In this document: positions 49,448-60,972 of the stretch, one piece after another
Numbering within the stretch: the stretch's first letter is position 1
Layout: the number at the start of each line of letters is the position of its first letter
Source: Tillus elongatus
Lineage: Eukaryota > Arthropoda > Insecta > Coleoptera > Cleridae
Length of the DNA: 64,000 bases
Direction: 5' to 3'
NCBI GenBank assembly: GCA_964006375.1
Contig: OZ023265.1
Location: 8,681,660-8,745,659 of the forward strand
Notes under the pieces: model-generated
What the model saw: only the letters and a program-made list of their open reading frames with translations
The model's database searches: none
Told to the model about the DNA's origin: nothing
Program-made: the position numbers and the translations under genes

Positions 49448-50580
49448 ATGGCGTCAGCTCTGGGGGAGGCCAGGTTAGGTCTAACCTGCAATGGTAGACT
49501 GAAGATCAACCCAGGATTCAGGAGCCACTGCAAAATTCAGGAGATCGTGAGGGAGCCCATGCTTGAAATGAGGTCAGACTTCGCGAGCCCGCGAATCTGC
49601 AGGGAAAACAACTTTTACAGTGGTAATCCCCGACCGCGAGGCATGGCGGGAGGAGACGCCGGGCATACCACGGGGCGCGCTCGTCTGGTTCACGGACGGA
49701 TCCGGCGGGGAGCGTGGGACGGGGGCAGGTGTTTATTCGGAAGACCCGAGGGTAAGTCATAGTATTTCCTTCGGAGCCCATGCAACACTCTTTCAGGCCG
49801 ATATGTACGCCATCCTGCACTGTGTGCGGGAGAACAAGAGGAGGGGCTACACCAACAAGCGGATCCTCATAGCCAGCCAGGCAGCCCTTAAGTAGCCCAC
49901 GGGTAAATTCCTGCCTGGTGAGTGAGTACCGAGACGAGACGAGCTACCTGGCTGGGCAGAATGAGGTCACCCTCATCTGGGTGCCGGGTCATTCGGGCAA
50001 TGAAGAAGCTGGCAGTCTCGCGAAGAGAGGGTCAGCAGAACCATTTATGGGACCAGAACCAGCTCCGGGCGTGACAAAGAGCACTGCCAGGGGAGCCATT
50101 AAGTCCTGGCTCAGAAACCAACACAAGGTGTACTGGGCAGACTGTCCAGGGCTCAGACATGGTAAGTCAATAATTGACGAACCGAGTTCAAAGAGAGCTG
50201 TGGAGCTGCTAAATCTTAGCAAAGGACGGCTCAGAAATATAATTAACAGGTCTCTTGACGGGACACATGGCCGAAGAAACACCTGCACAAAATGGGGCGG
50301 TTCAAAAGGGCCTCGGATGCAGACTCTGCGGCGAGGGGAGGAATCAGCCCAGCACATCTTGTGCGAGTGTAAAGCCCCGGACCACAAAAGACAACTGATC
50401 TACGGTCAGTCTAGACCGGAGACAGAGCATTATAAAACCTCACCCTACCAATCGCTGTGCAGACTGGTTCAAGGCACAGTGATTGTGGAGTGAAGAGGCT
50501 AAGGCCATGCACTATAGGCCAAGGGTTGCAGCGCTATCGGGGCGGCAAAGCCGTGGACGAGCGCTGAGGGAGAAAAAAAA
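49448..50580 (+). pseudogene. LINE7: RNase H-bearing LINE 3' fragment
   Basis: R1/I-like C-terminal region: end of RT linker (49448-49620), then RNase H LVWFTDGSGGERGTGAGVYS, FQADMYAILHCVREN, ILIASQAAL, a stop, and LIWVPGHSGNEEAGSLAKRG. The tail domain has KSWLRNQHKVYWADCPGLRH and a Cys block (CECKAPDHKR), stop at 50491-50493. The 3' UTR ends CTATCGGGGCGGCAAAGCCG, then GAGGGAGAAAAAAAA at 50566-50580. It differs from LINE5. A second 3' end of the same family is at 55050-55110. Confidence 0.75.
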
Positions 50581-50683
50581 TGACGTCACATTTCCGTGAG
50601 CGCCAGAAAAAAAATTATATAAAAAATCGGCATATTTTGAGGTCCTTTCCACGCATACATTCTGTGTCCATTGCGTTACGAAT

Positions 50684-50777
<94 letters not shown>

Positions 50778-51095
50778 ATATGGATGGATGTATGCATGTA
50801 TCCGCGAGCGATAATTCAAAAATACTAAACTGGCACATATCTTCCATTTTGTTAAGACCGCGGACGAGTTCTTTAGCCAGCCGAGCCAGACCAGTTCTTA
50901 TAAAAAAAAGATTTTTGGAAAAGAAGTTTGACTCAAAAAAATACAAATGTTTATGAAATTTGGTGGAGATGTTGCCCCGATAATGGCCTTACTATATAGT
51001 AAAATTCAACTTTCTAGGTTTCTGGGAAATTGAGTTATTTAAGTTTTAAACATTTAATGAAAATTCGCTACGATAACGCACTTACTGCTGCCCGA
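50581..51095 (-). repeat. Family A element, diverged, with (TA)n
   Basis: (TA)n at 50690-50768, then GCGATAATTCAAAAATACTA and GACGAGTTCTTTAGCCAGC. The body ends GATAACGCACTTACTGC. Starts directly after the LINE7 tail. Bases 51096-51621 show no recognised feature. Confidence 0.65.
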
Positions 51096-51623
51096 TTTTT
51101 TTTGTTTGTTATTATATACCCACCTACTAAACCATATTATCAAGAAAAAGCATTCCAACCTTCTAAAATATAAACTTCAACAATCATCAAATTGCAAATA
51201 GGAGAATATAAATTTGATTCGTGTTATAAATACAGGATGCAAAAATAGATTCCCGCTTTATACAAATAAAATAATATAGGTACAGACAACCCAAAGAGAG
51301 GGAGAGAGAAATATATTATATACAAGCAGATGTATTTTGCTTGGTATGCCTACAAATACTAGACAAAAATATTTTCGAGCATTTGTCACGCAAAACTGGC
51401 ATAAGGTAAGTAGTTTGCCAAAAAGATAATGATTTATTAAGCCACAACAAATTCCCAACGTCACCTGATACAAACAAACAATTACAACCAGGTCTTAAAA
51501 AATGCCTTCAAATAATTAAAAACATGTTTATATGTTCCGATAATGATCCACGTGTTGTTAAATATTTTTATGTACTGTGCAGTAAGTAGGTAAACAATTT
51601 TTGATATGACGTAGAGAGATATA

Positions 51624-53010
51624 CGAGGGCGGGTCACCAAATCCGTGACTTTTCGAATTTCCCGCCTTTTCACGGGAAGGGCAACACTGCTCCTGTCAAC
51701 AAGCATCTTTAAGTGGACTCATGTCAAATTTTGAACAAGCCGCGTCATTTAGTTCGTGTTGGATAGCCAATGAAAGCGGAGAACCTCTTGAGTTATAACG
51801 AAAATGGAAAAAAGTGAATTTCGTGTGCTCATCAAACATTATAGGAAAGAAACCATCACTCAAACCAAGGCTAAACTTGATAAATACTATGGGGACAAAA
51901 TTGAAGAAAGTGAATTTTGTGTGCTCATCAAACATTATTTTTTGAGGAAAGAAACCATCACTCAAACCAAGGCTAAGATTGATAAATACTATGGGGACTC
52001 TGCACCATCAATTTCCATGGTAAAAAAGTGGTTTACTGAATTTTGTTGCGGCCGTACAAGCAAAAATGACGCCGAACGTTCTGGACGCCCAGTTTAAGTC
52101 GCTATACTCGAAACAGTTGACAACATTCACGACATGGTGTTGGCCGATCGGAGATTGAAAGTGCGGGAGATTGTGGAAGCCACAGGCATATCAGATGGCT
52201 CAGTGGTTTTGAATTTGCATGATTACTTGGGTATGAGAAAGCTATCCGCAAGATGGGTGTCGCGTTTGCTCACAATCGACCACAAACGCAATCATGTGAC
52301 AACTTCGAAGGAGTGTTTGGCGTTGTTCAACCGCAATAGGGACGAGTTTTTGCGCCGTTTGTAACCGTGGACGAAACAAGGATTCACCACAACACACCAG
52401 AGACCAAGCAGCAGTCAAAACAGTGGGTTTCTCCATGCAAATCGGCGCCGAAGAAGGCCAAGGTGGGTTTGTCAGCCAATAAAGTCATGGCGACCGTTTT
52501 TTGGGATGAATGCGGTATAATCCACATTGATTACCTTCAAAAGGGAAGAACAATCAATGGCGAATATTATAGCAACGTATTGGACCGACTCAATGACGAT
52601 TTAAAAAAAACGACCGCATTTTCCTAAGAAAAAGTTCGTTTCCACCAAGACAATGCAAGGGTGCACACATGTGTAGTGTCCATGGCGAAATTGCATGAAT
52701 TGGGCTACGAATTGCTCCCTCATCGGCCCTATTCTCTGGATTTAACCCCGAGTGACTATTTATTGTTTCCAAACTTAAAGAAATGGCTCGACGGCAAGAG
52801 ATTTGACTCCCATGATGAAATCATCTCACAAACAAATATCTAATTTGAGGACCTCGACAAATATTATTTTTTGGAAGGGATAAATAAATTGGAGAAACGT
52901 TGGACGAAGTGTATAGAGCTCAAAGGAAACTATGTTGAGAAATAAAATGATTTTTTATCAAAAAACCCGTGTTTCATTCAAAAAGTCACGAACTTATTGA
53001 CCCGCCCTCT
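51624..53010 (+). mobile_element. mariner element with both TIRs
   Basis: Left end CGAGGGCGGGTCACCAAATC and right end (complement) AGAGGGCGGGTCAATAAGTT are about 80% identical inverted repeats of about 35 bp. TA lies outside at 51622-51623 and 53011-53012, the expected mariner target duplication. Length 1387 bp, near the usual 1.3 kb. Confidence 0.9.
51804..52945 (+). pseudogene. mariner transposase (DD34D) with duplicated N-terminal segment
   Basis: Starts at ATG 51804. The segment SEFRVLIKHYRKETITQTKA and its following LDKYYGD are duplicated in frame (51813-51896 and 51909-51998), so the DNA-binding N-terminus appears twice. A stop follows ERSGRPV at 52095. Next come VREIVEATGISDGSVVLNL, RWVSRLLTIDHKR, a frame shift near 52360, then VTVDETRIHH (first Asp), a stop at 52625, FHQDNARVHTC (second Asp), YSLDLTPSDYLLFPNLKKW (third Asp), LDGKRF, and the end ELKGNYVEK. 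The catalytic triad is kept but at least three breaks disable it. Confidence 0.88.
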
Positions 53011-53288
53011 TAATATACGACAACATATGTTTACGCAGAAAATGTACCTAACAATAACACAATTATGACTGCATTATATTGTTAACTGAAATTTTAATCA
53101 GATATAGTGAAATATTTAATAATAAAGTAATACGTATGTCTGACACATATAGAAAATATTGTATAAATATCTTACATTCACTGTCAAACGATTTTTAATT
53201 ACGTAATTGTTAGTTATATAGTATAGTTACCCACGTAAACAGATTTCCCGCCTCTTTCTATCATATGATATTTATTTTACAATATTTG

Positions 53289-53400
53289 TAAGGCTAGATG
53301 CATTCTCACCATAATTAGAACCGCAGACCGGTTTCGCTTTAATTAGAGCTCATCAGTACGGTATACTAATTACAACGAGAACACACCTATGACTATATAC
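53289..53400 (-). repeat. Hammerhead-bearing retroelement fragment
   Basis: About 108 bp, inverted relative to 54725-54832 at high identity. Both contain a hammerhead. They flank the hAT fragment and a long inverted repeat. Confidence 0.7.
53320..53362 (-). ncRNA. Hammerhead ribozyme, type I
   Basis: On the complement: ACCGTA (stem I), CTGATGA, GCTCTAATTAAAGC (stem II, three pairs and a C-A mismatch), GAAA, CCGGTC with ACCGGT as loopless stem III, then TGCGGT closing stem I with one G-U pair. Predicted cleavage follows the GTC, between complement positions 53326 and 53325. Core bases are all conserved. It differs from the + copy at 54750 by three substitutions. Confidence 0.75.
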
Positions 53401-53835
53401 ATACCTACTAAAAAATAATTTAAACCGCAATATTTAAAATCTCCTTTGTATTTTAAATATTAAATTTCAAATTCTGAAACTAATTTACTTATTAAAATTT
53501 TTAATTCGCAAGCTCACACACATAATTCTTTATTATGCATCATACTGTACTTGTTTGTATATGCGCTCTTAGCGCAAGGGCGTCGTCGCAGTAACTACGA
53601 CCAGCATGAACCTGATACTACGGGTGGACGGGTGGATGCAATGCCTTCAGTTAAATACATGTAGTCAGCAGACCACTTGAGGAGAAACGCTCGCTCGCTC
53701 GACGTGTCTACGTGTATTTTTAGAACGTATTTTACCGGGAAGAGCCGCTACACATAGAAAGAGAATGTCTCGCATTATTTCGCAGATATAAGCAGTCGAC
53801 TAAGTTAAATACATTGGCATTTTACGAGTATTAAT

Positions 53836-54282
53836 ATGGCTACAAGTTCATCAGCTTTTAACAGCGGCGACGGTGGGGGTGGTGATTTACAAACTTTACA
53901 AACAAGTGGTAATAATAACTGTGATTGTGTTGTGTGTTTTTTGATGACCAAAGGATTTTCAGCTTTACAGTTTGCTGAAAAACTTGCTAATATTAATAAA
54001 GGTAGGCCAAAACCTACTCTAAAAAACTTAAATACAAGAATTAAAAAATGTATTCGACATTTCAACGCCGAAAAAACTTATAATCAATATGAATGGTTAA
54101 CGGGTTGTGAAATCAGGAATAAACTGTTTTGTTGGCCTTGTAGTCTATTTGTGACTGAAAAGGGGGTGTGGAATAAAAGTGGGTTTTCCGACTTGAATAA
54201 TCTACATAAAGTAGTAAAAAGACATGTTATGTCTAAAGCGCATTTACAGAGCATTTTAAAATTATCCACATTTTTATCATGA
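53836..54282 (+). CDS. hAT-family transposase N-terminus (ZMYM1-like), truncated
   Basis: 148 codons from ATG. After a Gly/Ser-rich start comes a TTF-type zinc-finger region: YEWLTGCEIRNKLFCWPCSL (CxxC), GVWNKSGFSDLNNLHK, RHVMSKAHLQSI (His pair). This layout is found in hAT transposases and in domesticated relatives annotated as zinc finger MYM-type protein 1-like. The catalytic RNase H-like and dimerisation regions, normally about 500 more residues, are absent: the frame stops at 54280-54282 and the sequence then meets a long inverted repeat. GRPKPTLKNLNTRIKK is a basic linker. Bases 53401-53835 carry no other feature. Likely a decapitated element rather than a host gene. Confidence 0.7.
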   Translation: MATSSSAFNSGDGGGGDLQTLQTSGNNNCDCVVCFLMTKGFSALQFAEKLANINKGRPKPTLKNLNTRIKKCIRHFNAEKTYNQYEWLTGCEIRNKLFCWPCSLFVTEKGVWNKSGFSDLNNLHKVVKRHVMSKAHLQSILKLSTFLS

Positions 54283-54390
54283 CATTATTGACGAATTTGC
54301 CAAAAACTACAGAAGAATTGAGTTACACTACAAATAGGTAAGTTGCTGAGAATTGCTTCCCTTATTTAAAATGTCACCGCACGCCCCTGT

Positions 54391-54715
54391 AAGACGGCTA
54401 TGGTAGCCAGCCTCCTAGAACATTGTGAGATGTACGACAGGGTCGCCATCTCGGTGCGGAACCAGGTAGTATGCTGCCAGGACAGTTCCAAATAACACAA
54501 AATGTTATATAATAGAGTCTGTGTATCACCAACTTACAACTTTGTAAATTGTCAGCTCTGGCCCATTTCTATTTATTTTTATTATCAGTCTTTTTTTTAT
54601 AACATTTTGTGTTATTTGGAGCTGTCGTGACAACATACTAACTGGTTCCGCACCGAGATGGCGACGCTGTCGTTCATCTCACAATGTGCAAGGAGGCTGG
54701 GTACGATAGCCGTAT
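54391..54715. repeat. Long inverted repeat (arms about 115 bp)
   Basis: The left arm (54391-54508) with ACGGCTATGGTAGCCAGCCT and ACATTGTGAGATG pairs with the right arm (54598-54715). Both contain AAATAACACAAAATGTTAT and a GGTTCCGCACCGAGATGGCG-like block. The loop carries a piece of the hammerhead repeat's downstream flank. Related arms occur at 33897-34098 and 54900-54995. Non-autonomous fold-back element. Confidence 0.75.
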
Positions 54716-54724
54716 TACTTTATA

Positions 54725-54995
54725 GGTGTGTTCTGGCTGTAATTAGTATACCGCACTGATGAGCTCTAATTGGAGCGAAACCGGTCTGCGGTTGTAATTA
54801 TGGTGACAATACATCTAGCCTTACATACATTGTCCCTATATTAGGGAAGAAATGGGCCAGGGGTGACAATTTACAAAATGGTTAGTTGTATACAGTCTAT
54901 TTTATAACATTTTGTGTTATTTGGAGCTGTCGTCAAAATAGACTACCTGTTTGCGCAGAGAGATGACGACCCTGTCGTACAATTCACAATGTTTT
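54725..54995 (+). repeat. Hammerhead-bearing retroelement fragment
   Basis: Contains the ribozyme at 54750-54792, followed by ACATCTAGCCTTAC, GTCCCTATATTAGGG, GTGACAATTTACAAAATGG and TGTGTTATTTGGAGCTGTCG, shared with 33800-33940. Confidence 0.65.
54750..54792 (+). ncRNA. Hammerhead ribozyme, type I, palindromic stem III
   Basis: ACCGCA (54750-54755) pairs with TGCGGT (54787-54792) as stem I. Core CTGATGA 54756-54762. Stem II GCTC/GAGC with loop TAATTG (54763-54776). GAAA 54777-54780. CCGGTC 54781-54786, where ACCGGT is self-complementary with no loop. The cleavage site is after C54786 (GTC). Outer stem I can extend through TAATTA (54740-54745) and TAATTA (54795-54800) across an internal loop, as expected for a loop I/loop II contact. 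Such minimal stem III hammerheads are known from Penelope-like elements and work best as dimers. Confidence 0.85.
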
Positions 54996-55049
54996 ACAAT
55001 GTTGCCGGGCCATCAATTTATATTAACGACACTATTTTTTTCTCCCTCA

Positions 55050-55110
55050 GGGCTCGTCCGCGGCTTTGCCTCCCCGATAGCACTGCAGCCCTTGGCCTAT
55101 TGTGTCTGAA
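55050..55110 (-). mobile_element. LINE7 3' end fragment
   Basis: The complement ATAGGCCAAGGGCTGCAG, CTATCGGGGAGGCAAAGCCG, GAGGGAGAAAAAAA matches the 3' end of LINE7 at 50510-50580. Only about 60 bp remain. A hammerhead-repeat flank (TAAGTGAAGATTGGAACATC) follows at 55128-55180. Bases 55181-55644 have no recognised feature. Confidence 0.65.
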
Positions 55111-55644
55111 TCTTAAACGCAAATTCATTAAGTGAAGATTGGAACATCTGATGGACACTGATAAGTGCACTAAGTATTACCATCAAAAATAAAGAGACTT
55201 CCCTGCCAGAAATGCCATAGAGAAGCGTAAAAAAACTTATGGGTTTCTATTTACTTTGTTTAGTATATATGCTTGTCGAAGAAGTACTTTTATTTAGATT
55301 TTAGTTATCTACATTTCAGTTCCTATTTTTGTTATAATTGTATTGTTTTTGTATTATTATTATCATAAATATAAGTAATCATCTACCGTCAAGTTCACTT
55401 TTTTAAAATGATTTATATATAAATGTTATCACTTTTGCCAAAAAAGAAGGTATTTATGTTTTTTATACGCATTTTATGTTTAGAAAGCAGTTGTTTTCAT
55501 TGTCTCTCCCTAGTCCCAGTCCGTTGTCTCCATTGGCTAAGGAGATAATGGACAATTTATACGAGGGAACATTTTCGGGAATACTGATTACTGCTATAAT
55601 AAAATTGAAACTTGTCAATTGTAAAATGGTGTTTGACATACAAA

Positions 55645-56630
<986 letters not shown>

Positions 56631-56825
56631 TGAAGGGCTCGCATCTTTTTTCCCCGAAAAATGTATTATAAAAAAACCTATTTACTAAACTAACTAAACT
56701 TAATTATTAACTACTTACCAAGTTTTCCTCTAATTAGTTATACGTTATAGTAGTTAAAAAGTCCTTTCCTTTGATAATTACTAACACAAATCACAATTCT
56801 GTCAACACTAAGCATTCACTTTAGT

Positions 56826-57480
56826 TTATAAGGTATAACATAACTTTAAATCTGGTGTAGGTCGCCCTAAACTTTTAATCTTTACCTTATAATTTAAGTC
56901 TAACTGTGAAAAGTTAACCATTAAAATATTATCCACTGAATTAATCACAGTATCACAATTATTTTGTCCACTCATTAAGCAACCCGAAGCAGTGGCCATA
57001 ATAATAATTGTCTTGTCAGAACATGTAAACAACAACGAAATGATCTAATTAAAATCAATCCAACGCGAAGCACTACACGAAAATTACTACACACGCTCTG
57101 CGAAAAGTGCACTGCAAACTGCTAGTGTGGAATTTTAAAGCGCACAACCAGATTGCTTATTCGGTTGTTTTTGACGAAGCTAGTCGATCATTTCGCATTG
57201 AAGTATCGCATTTCCTTAGAGCGCCGAAAAATACACACCGCCGCGCGACTGATGTATATGGATGTATATAACGTCTGCAACCATTAATACTATACTTCTT
57301 CTGATTCTGTATTAATGGCTGCCGACTCTGCGATCCTCGATATACTCATTTTGTTTGTTGAATCCAGGAGCTACAAAAGTCAATAAAAATTAATTCATGT
57401 ATAGCATAGCAAAAAGATTATTTTTTCCACGGCAGGCGGCAGTGCGCGCGCACGGGCGCACTTATTGAGGGGCCGCCCCT
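56826..57480 (-). mobile_element. hAT element, 5' end with TIR
   Basis: On the complement the element begins at 57480 with CAGGGGCGGCCCCTCAATAA, a hAT-type terminal repeat. It reaches a short frame (MATASGCLMSGQNNCDTVIN, then LNYKVKIKSLGRPTPDL) that matches the N-terminus of hAT transposases; compare MATSSSAF.. and GRPKPTL at 53836. The frame stops at 56826 and no zinc finger follows, so the rest is lost. Bases 56631-56825 hold nothing recognised. Confidence 0.6.
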
Positions 57481-57860
57481 GCTTGAAGAAGTCAAGCACA
57501 CATACCAATTTATCCACTGCAGTATCTAAAAACACCTAGGAACCTAAGCATGTTGTCGACAGTTAAGTATTAAGATTGTTCACAAACCTCGAAGAATACT
57601 TGAGGGGAAAAGATTTTCGAAAAATCAAATGGCAGTCGTTGTAAATTAAAGGCTTGAAGAAGTCACGCACACATACCATTTTGGTTAAGGTTTACTATCG
57701 GGGCGCGTATTCTATTTTTATGAAATTTTCTATTTGGACGTGTTTTAGAGTGTAGATGACGAAAATGAGGGCAGAAGCCAACTTTGGAAGTTATTTGGAC
57801 ATTTTTGTAGGAAAAACATAAGTTGTACTCATGATATAATGACTTAGAAGACATATATTG
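57481..57860 (+). repeat. Flank duplication and inverted-repeat partner
   Basis: GCTTGAAGAAGTCAAGCACA at 57480 recurs with small changes at 57652. 57697-57830 (GGGGCGCGTATT, TTAGAGTGTAGATGACGAAA, GCCAACTTTGGAAGTTATTT) matches the complement of about 60035-60165. The two lie either side of a LINE1 copy. Confidence 0.6.
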
Positions 57861-58586
57861 CGCATATGCCCCGCCCCCTTCTATGACATCACGCGGTGAG
57901 TAACGTTATAGAAGTCCAACTACACACTTAAAACAAAGTCATTCTCAATCAAAAAGTTTCTATACGTCAGTTTAATGCGCTTGAAGTTCCGGCTATATTG
58001 TCTTTTTCAGATAATATAGATCGCAGCACTAAATTTAATCTTTTTCATTTTTATTACTTCCAACTGTATGCACTTAAATATTAATAAAATACGTAATTTT
58101 TTAAGAGGTTGTGATGAAACGTCAAACCCCACTGCACGACAGCATATCATTGTTGCATTGGACTCACCACTTGACACCATGCGCGTGACAGGTCTAAAAA
58201 AAGGTAGTCTGAATATCATATCTCTTGTTATTTGTATCATGAGTTATACTCACGTTTACCACATGTTTTTTCTCATATTTTACACATTTTCGGGGGTCGT
58301 TCGTTTTATATCAACACAAAGAAGGGTGTATTCCACTATTATAATTCATTTTCACATAGGTAGTTAGTGCACCCCCTTAACTGTTTATGTGTCTCTGAAA
58401 ATTTCCCTTCTTTTCATCGTATAACCGATCCTAAGTTGAAATTGACATTTGACATATAAAGTCAACTTAATGTCATACATTTTGAAGTTTGACATTATTG
58501 CAAAAAGCAAAATTTTCTATTGAAATTGTTCAAAAGCGAAACGTGAAAACCATGAAATGTGAATATGTTCAGTGAATTATTTTTTT
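57861..58586. other. Intergenic, no confident feature
   Basis: A frame at 58020-58210 (LNINKIRNFLRGCDETSNPT, ARQHIIVALDSPLDTMRVTG) looks protein-like. It is preceded by TGTCTTTTTCAG and followed by AAG|GTAGTC, but it contains a stop right after the acceptor and matches no family I know. Confidence 0.4.
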
Positions 58587-59966
58587 TAATTTCAACAACA
58601 CACCACGAGGGCTTACAGCCTAAATACTATTGTACCGTGGGTGTGGAGGAAAGAGGCAGCTTGTTAATTCTGGACTTGAAGGTTTGGAGGTTCGGAGGAG
58701 AAGGAAAAACATGCGCCGGCAAGGAATTCCACAACTTGGAAGTCCTCGGGACAAAAGACCGGGCATAACAAGATGTTCTATGTCTGGTGACCTGGACAGT
58801 AAAAGGATGCATTCGCTCTGTTCCCCTGGTAGATCTGTTGGGGGCAGCAGGTGGAGGAACTATGGAGGAAAGCTCCTCTGAGCAGTGCCCGTGCAGATAT
58901 CTATAAAAGAGAGAGAGGTCACCAACGGCACGTCGGTGGGCAAGGGATGGCAGCCTTTGGGTGAGGGTAGGGTCACCGAGGAGACGTATAGCTCTCTTTT
59001 GAATGGAGTCCAGAATAGCGAGTGTAGAAGCGGCAGCTGCACCCCAGATGTGGGAGCAGTATTCGAGGTTTGGCCTTATTTATGAAGTATATAAGGTATA
59101 GAGATTAGCTGGTGTAAAGTATTTGCGAGCCCGGAAGAGGAAACCTAATTTCTTAGCAGCCGCTTCTGCAATTGATGTGACATGTTGGTGCCAATTAAGA
59201 TTTCGATCCACAGAAATGCCAACAAGAGAAAAGGACTCATTACTTTGAATAACTTGGTTGTTGATTGTGATGGGTCTAGGGCTGGTGTATCTCTTATGAG
59301 AAAGAAAGCAAGACTGAGATTTGGTGGGGTTGAATTGTACAAGATTTCTACTTCCCCAGTCTAATATTTTTTGGAGATCCACGGAGACAGAACCCTCCAT
59401 TAGTCTGCGATCCTCATCTAATTGGGTTAAAGAGACGGGCTTAGAGTATTGTATATTTGAGTGGAGGGTGCTGTCGTCCGCGTAACTGTGAACTGAGTTG
59501 GATGTGCTAGAGAGGAGGTCATTGATGTGGAGAAGAAACAAAGTAAGGGCCAAAGCTGAACCTTGAGGAACTCCTGCATTAATTGGATACAGTTTAGAGG
59601 AATGGCCATCCACAACAACAGAAATGTTCCTGTTGGAGAGGAATTTTTCTGTCCAGGTACAAAGTTTTGGTGGTAGGCCATAGGCCGGAAGTTTATTAAG
59701 CAGCGCTGCGTGCCAGACCTGGTCGAATGCTTTGGATATGTCTAGAGCAACAATCTGGGATTCACCGTGTAGTTCCATAGACTTGTTCCAAGAATGGGCG
59801 ACAAAGGAAAGGAGGTGGGCAGTCGATCTGCCTTACGGAATCCATACTGCCTGTCGTGGATTAGACTGTGTTTTTCAAGAAATTTTAGTAATTCGGTGTT
59901 TATATACTTTTCCATCACTTTAGAGACGACTGAAATGAGATAAATAGGCCTGTAGTTGCTAGGAAT
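58587..59966 (-). mobile_element. LINE1 copy, 5'-truncated
   Basis: Hairpin and A-rich tail at 58587-58630. The RT frame 59080-59778 has LDISKAFDQVWHAALLNK, GVPQGSALALTLFLLHI, YADDSTLHS, LNWHQHVTSIAEAAAK; the C-terminal frame is 58627-58812. The 5' cut lies in the RT fingers near 59966. The (GA) tract is short here, so this copy keeps the ancestral LSFIDICTG-type sequence. Confidence 0.85.
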
Positions 59967-60034
59967 GTTGCTAAATAAGGTACTAAAGCATTATATGGGT
60001 ATATTTATATCGATCATGTGAAACCAGATATATC

Positions 60035-60170
60035 CCAAAACATGCCGCAAAAGTGAGTATAACCTACATTTTTTCAACGAAAATGTCGAAATAACTCCAA
60101 AAGTTGGTTTCCGCCCTCCGTTTTATTGTGATTTTCGCCATCTACACCCTAAAATACGCGCCCCGAAACT
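60035..60170 (-). repeat. Inverted-repeat partner of 57697-57830
   Basis: The complement reads GGGGCGCGTATTTTAGGGTG, TAGATGGCGAAAAT, CCAACTTTTGGAGTTATTTC. It lacks about 35 bp present in the 57697 copy. It may be the other end of one element interrupted by LINE1. Confidence 0.55.
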
Positions 60171-60389
60171 AAACCTTTGACAACAATTTATTGTGGCCAC
60201 CCTTTTAATATTTATATCAGGTCCTCGTGTTTAAACAAGAAACCGGGTTGAAAAATGTGTTCATATCTTACACTAAAAACAAAGAAAATATCGCGCTTTG
60301 GCAGCAGTGCTTATTTTCTCCTCATTCTTTCCTATCTTGCTTCTTTCGACTCGTCTCTCGTCTCCCATCACTCTTCAAATTTCAAATTA

Positions 60390-60691
60390 ATGAATCGTGA
60401 TCGTGTCACAGCCTGCTGCCTGCTGTCTACTGTACTGCTGTACTACTACTACTCCTGCTGCTGCTGCTCCTGCTAGCGCTCTTTGCTTCGTTTCGTTGTC
60501 GGTTTCTCGTCTCTCGTTTCGTTCATGGTGCTGTGGTTATGGTTATACTATACTATATGCTAAGTCAGTCGTTCATTTTCGTGGAGTCGGTATTCCGTGT
60601 CACACGTAGTGAGGGCGCTTCATCAAATCTGTGATAATTTAAAACTTTATAAATAAAAAAGTTTTTTTCAAAGTATATTGTCCTAAGTGGT
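60390..60691 (+). promoter_or_regulatory. Probable promoter / 5' leader of the carrier gene
   Basis: GC content rises, with CTG/CTC-rich sequence at 60408-60480. Further down TATACTATACTATATGC is followed by TCAGTCG (60563-60569), a fair Inr match at a suitable distance from the TATA-like stretch. The leader to ATG 60692 would be about 125 nt. Prediction only. Confidence 0.3.
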
Positions 60692-60972
60692 ATGGGAGAA
60701 AGGGACTGGAGGCCTTTCGTGTACGGAGGTCTTGCTTCTTGCGTAGCTGAATTTGGTGAGACCTCCTTAACCTAATAACGGTGACTTAATTTCTAATTTC
60801 TTACATCATTCTCGTGTATTTTAGGTACATTCCCAATAGATACCACAAAAACAAGGCTCCAGATACAGGGACAGAAGATAGATAAGCAACATGCAACCCT
60901 TAAATATCGTGGTATGATAGATTGTGTCCTGAAAGTTGCTAAACAGGAAGGTGTCGTCGCTTTATATTCAGG
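60692..60972 (+). CDS. Mitochondrial carrier, SLC25A14/SLC25A30 (BMCP/KMCP) type, first two coding exons
   Basis: Join 60692-60755 and 60825-60972 (intron 69 nt, donor G|GTGAGA, acceptor TTTTAG). It encodes [20 protein letters not shown], then [36 protein letters not shown] and [17 protein letters not shown] at the start of helix 1 and the signature PxDxxKTRLQxQGQ (P25, D27, K30) mark a mitochondrial inner-membrane carrier. The closest families by motif are the UCP4/UCP5-like carriers SLC25A14 and SLC25A30. Exon 2 ends with two bases of a Gly codon at GG|GTGAGT. Continuation (GxAPALLRQ) is not found before the N gap, so the gene runs past the edge. ATG at 60692 fits the family start. Confidence 0.85.

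Noticed and set aside
58011..58212. Host exon with acceptor TTTTTCAG and donor AAG|GTAGTC
   Set aside because: In the protein-like frame a stop (TAG at 58017) follows the acceptor, the donor is weak, and no family or neighbouring exon was recognised.
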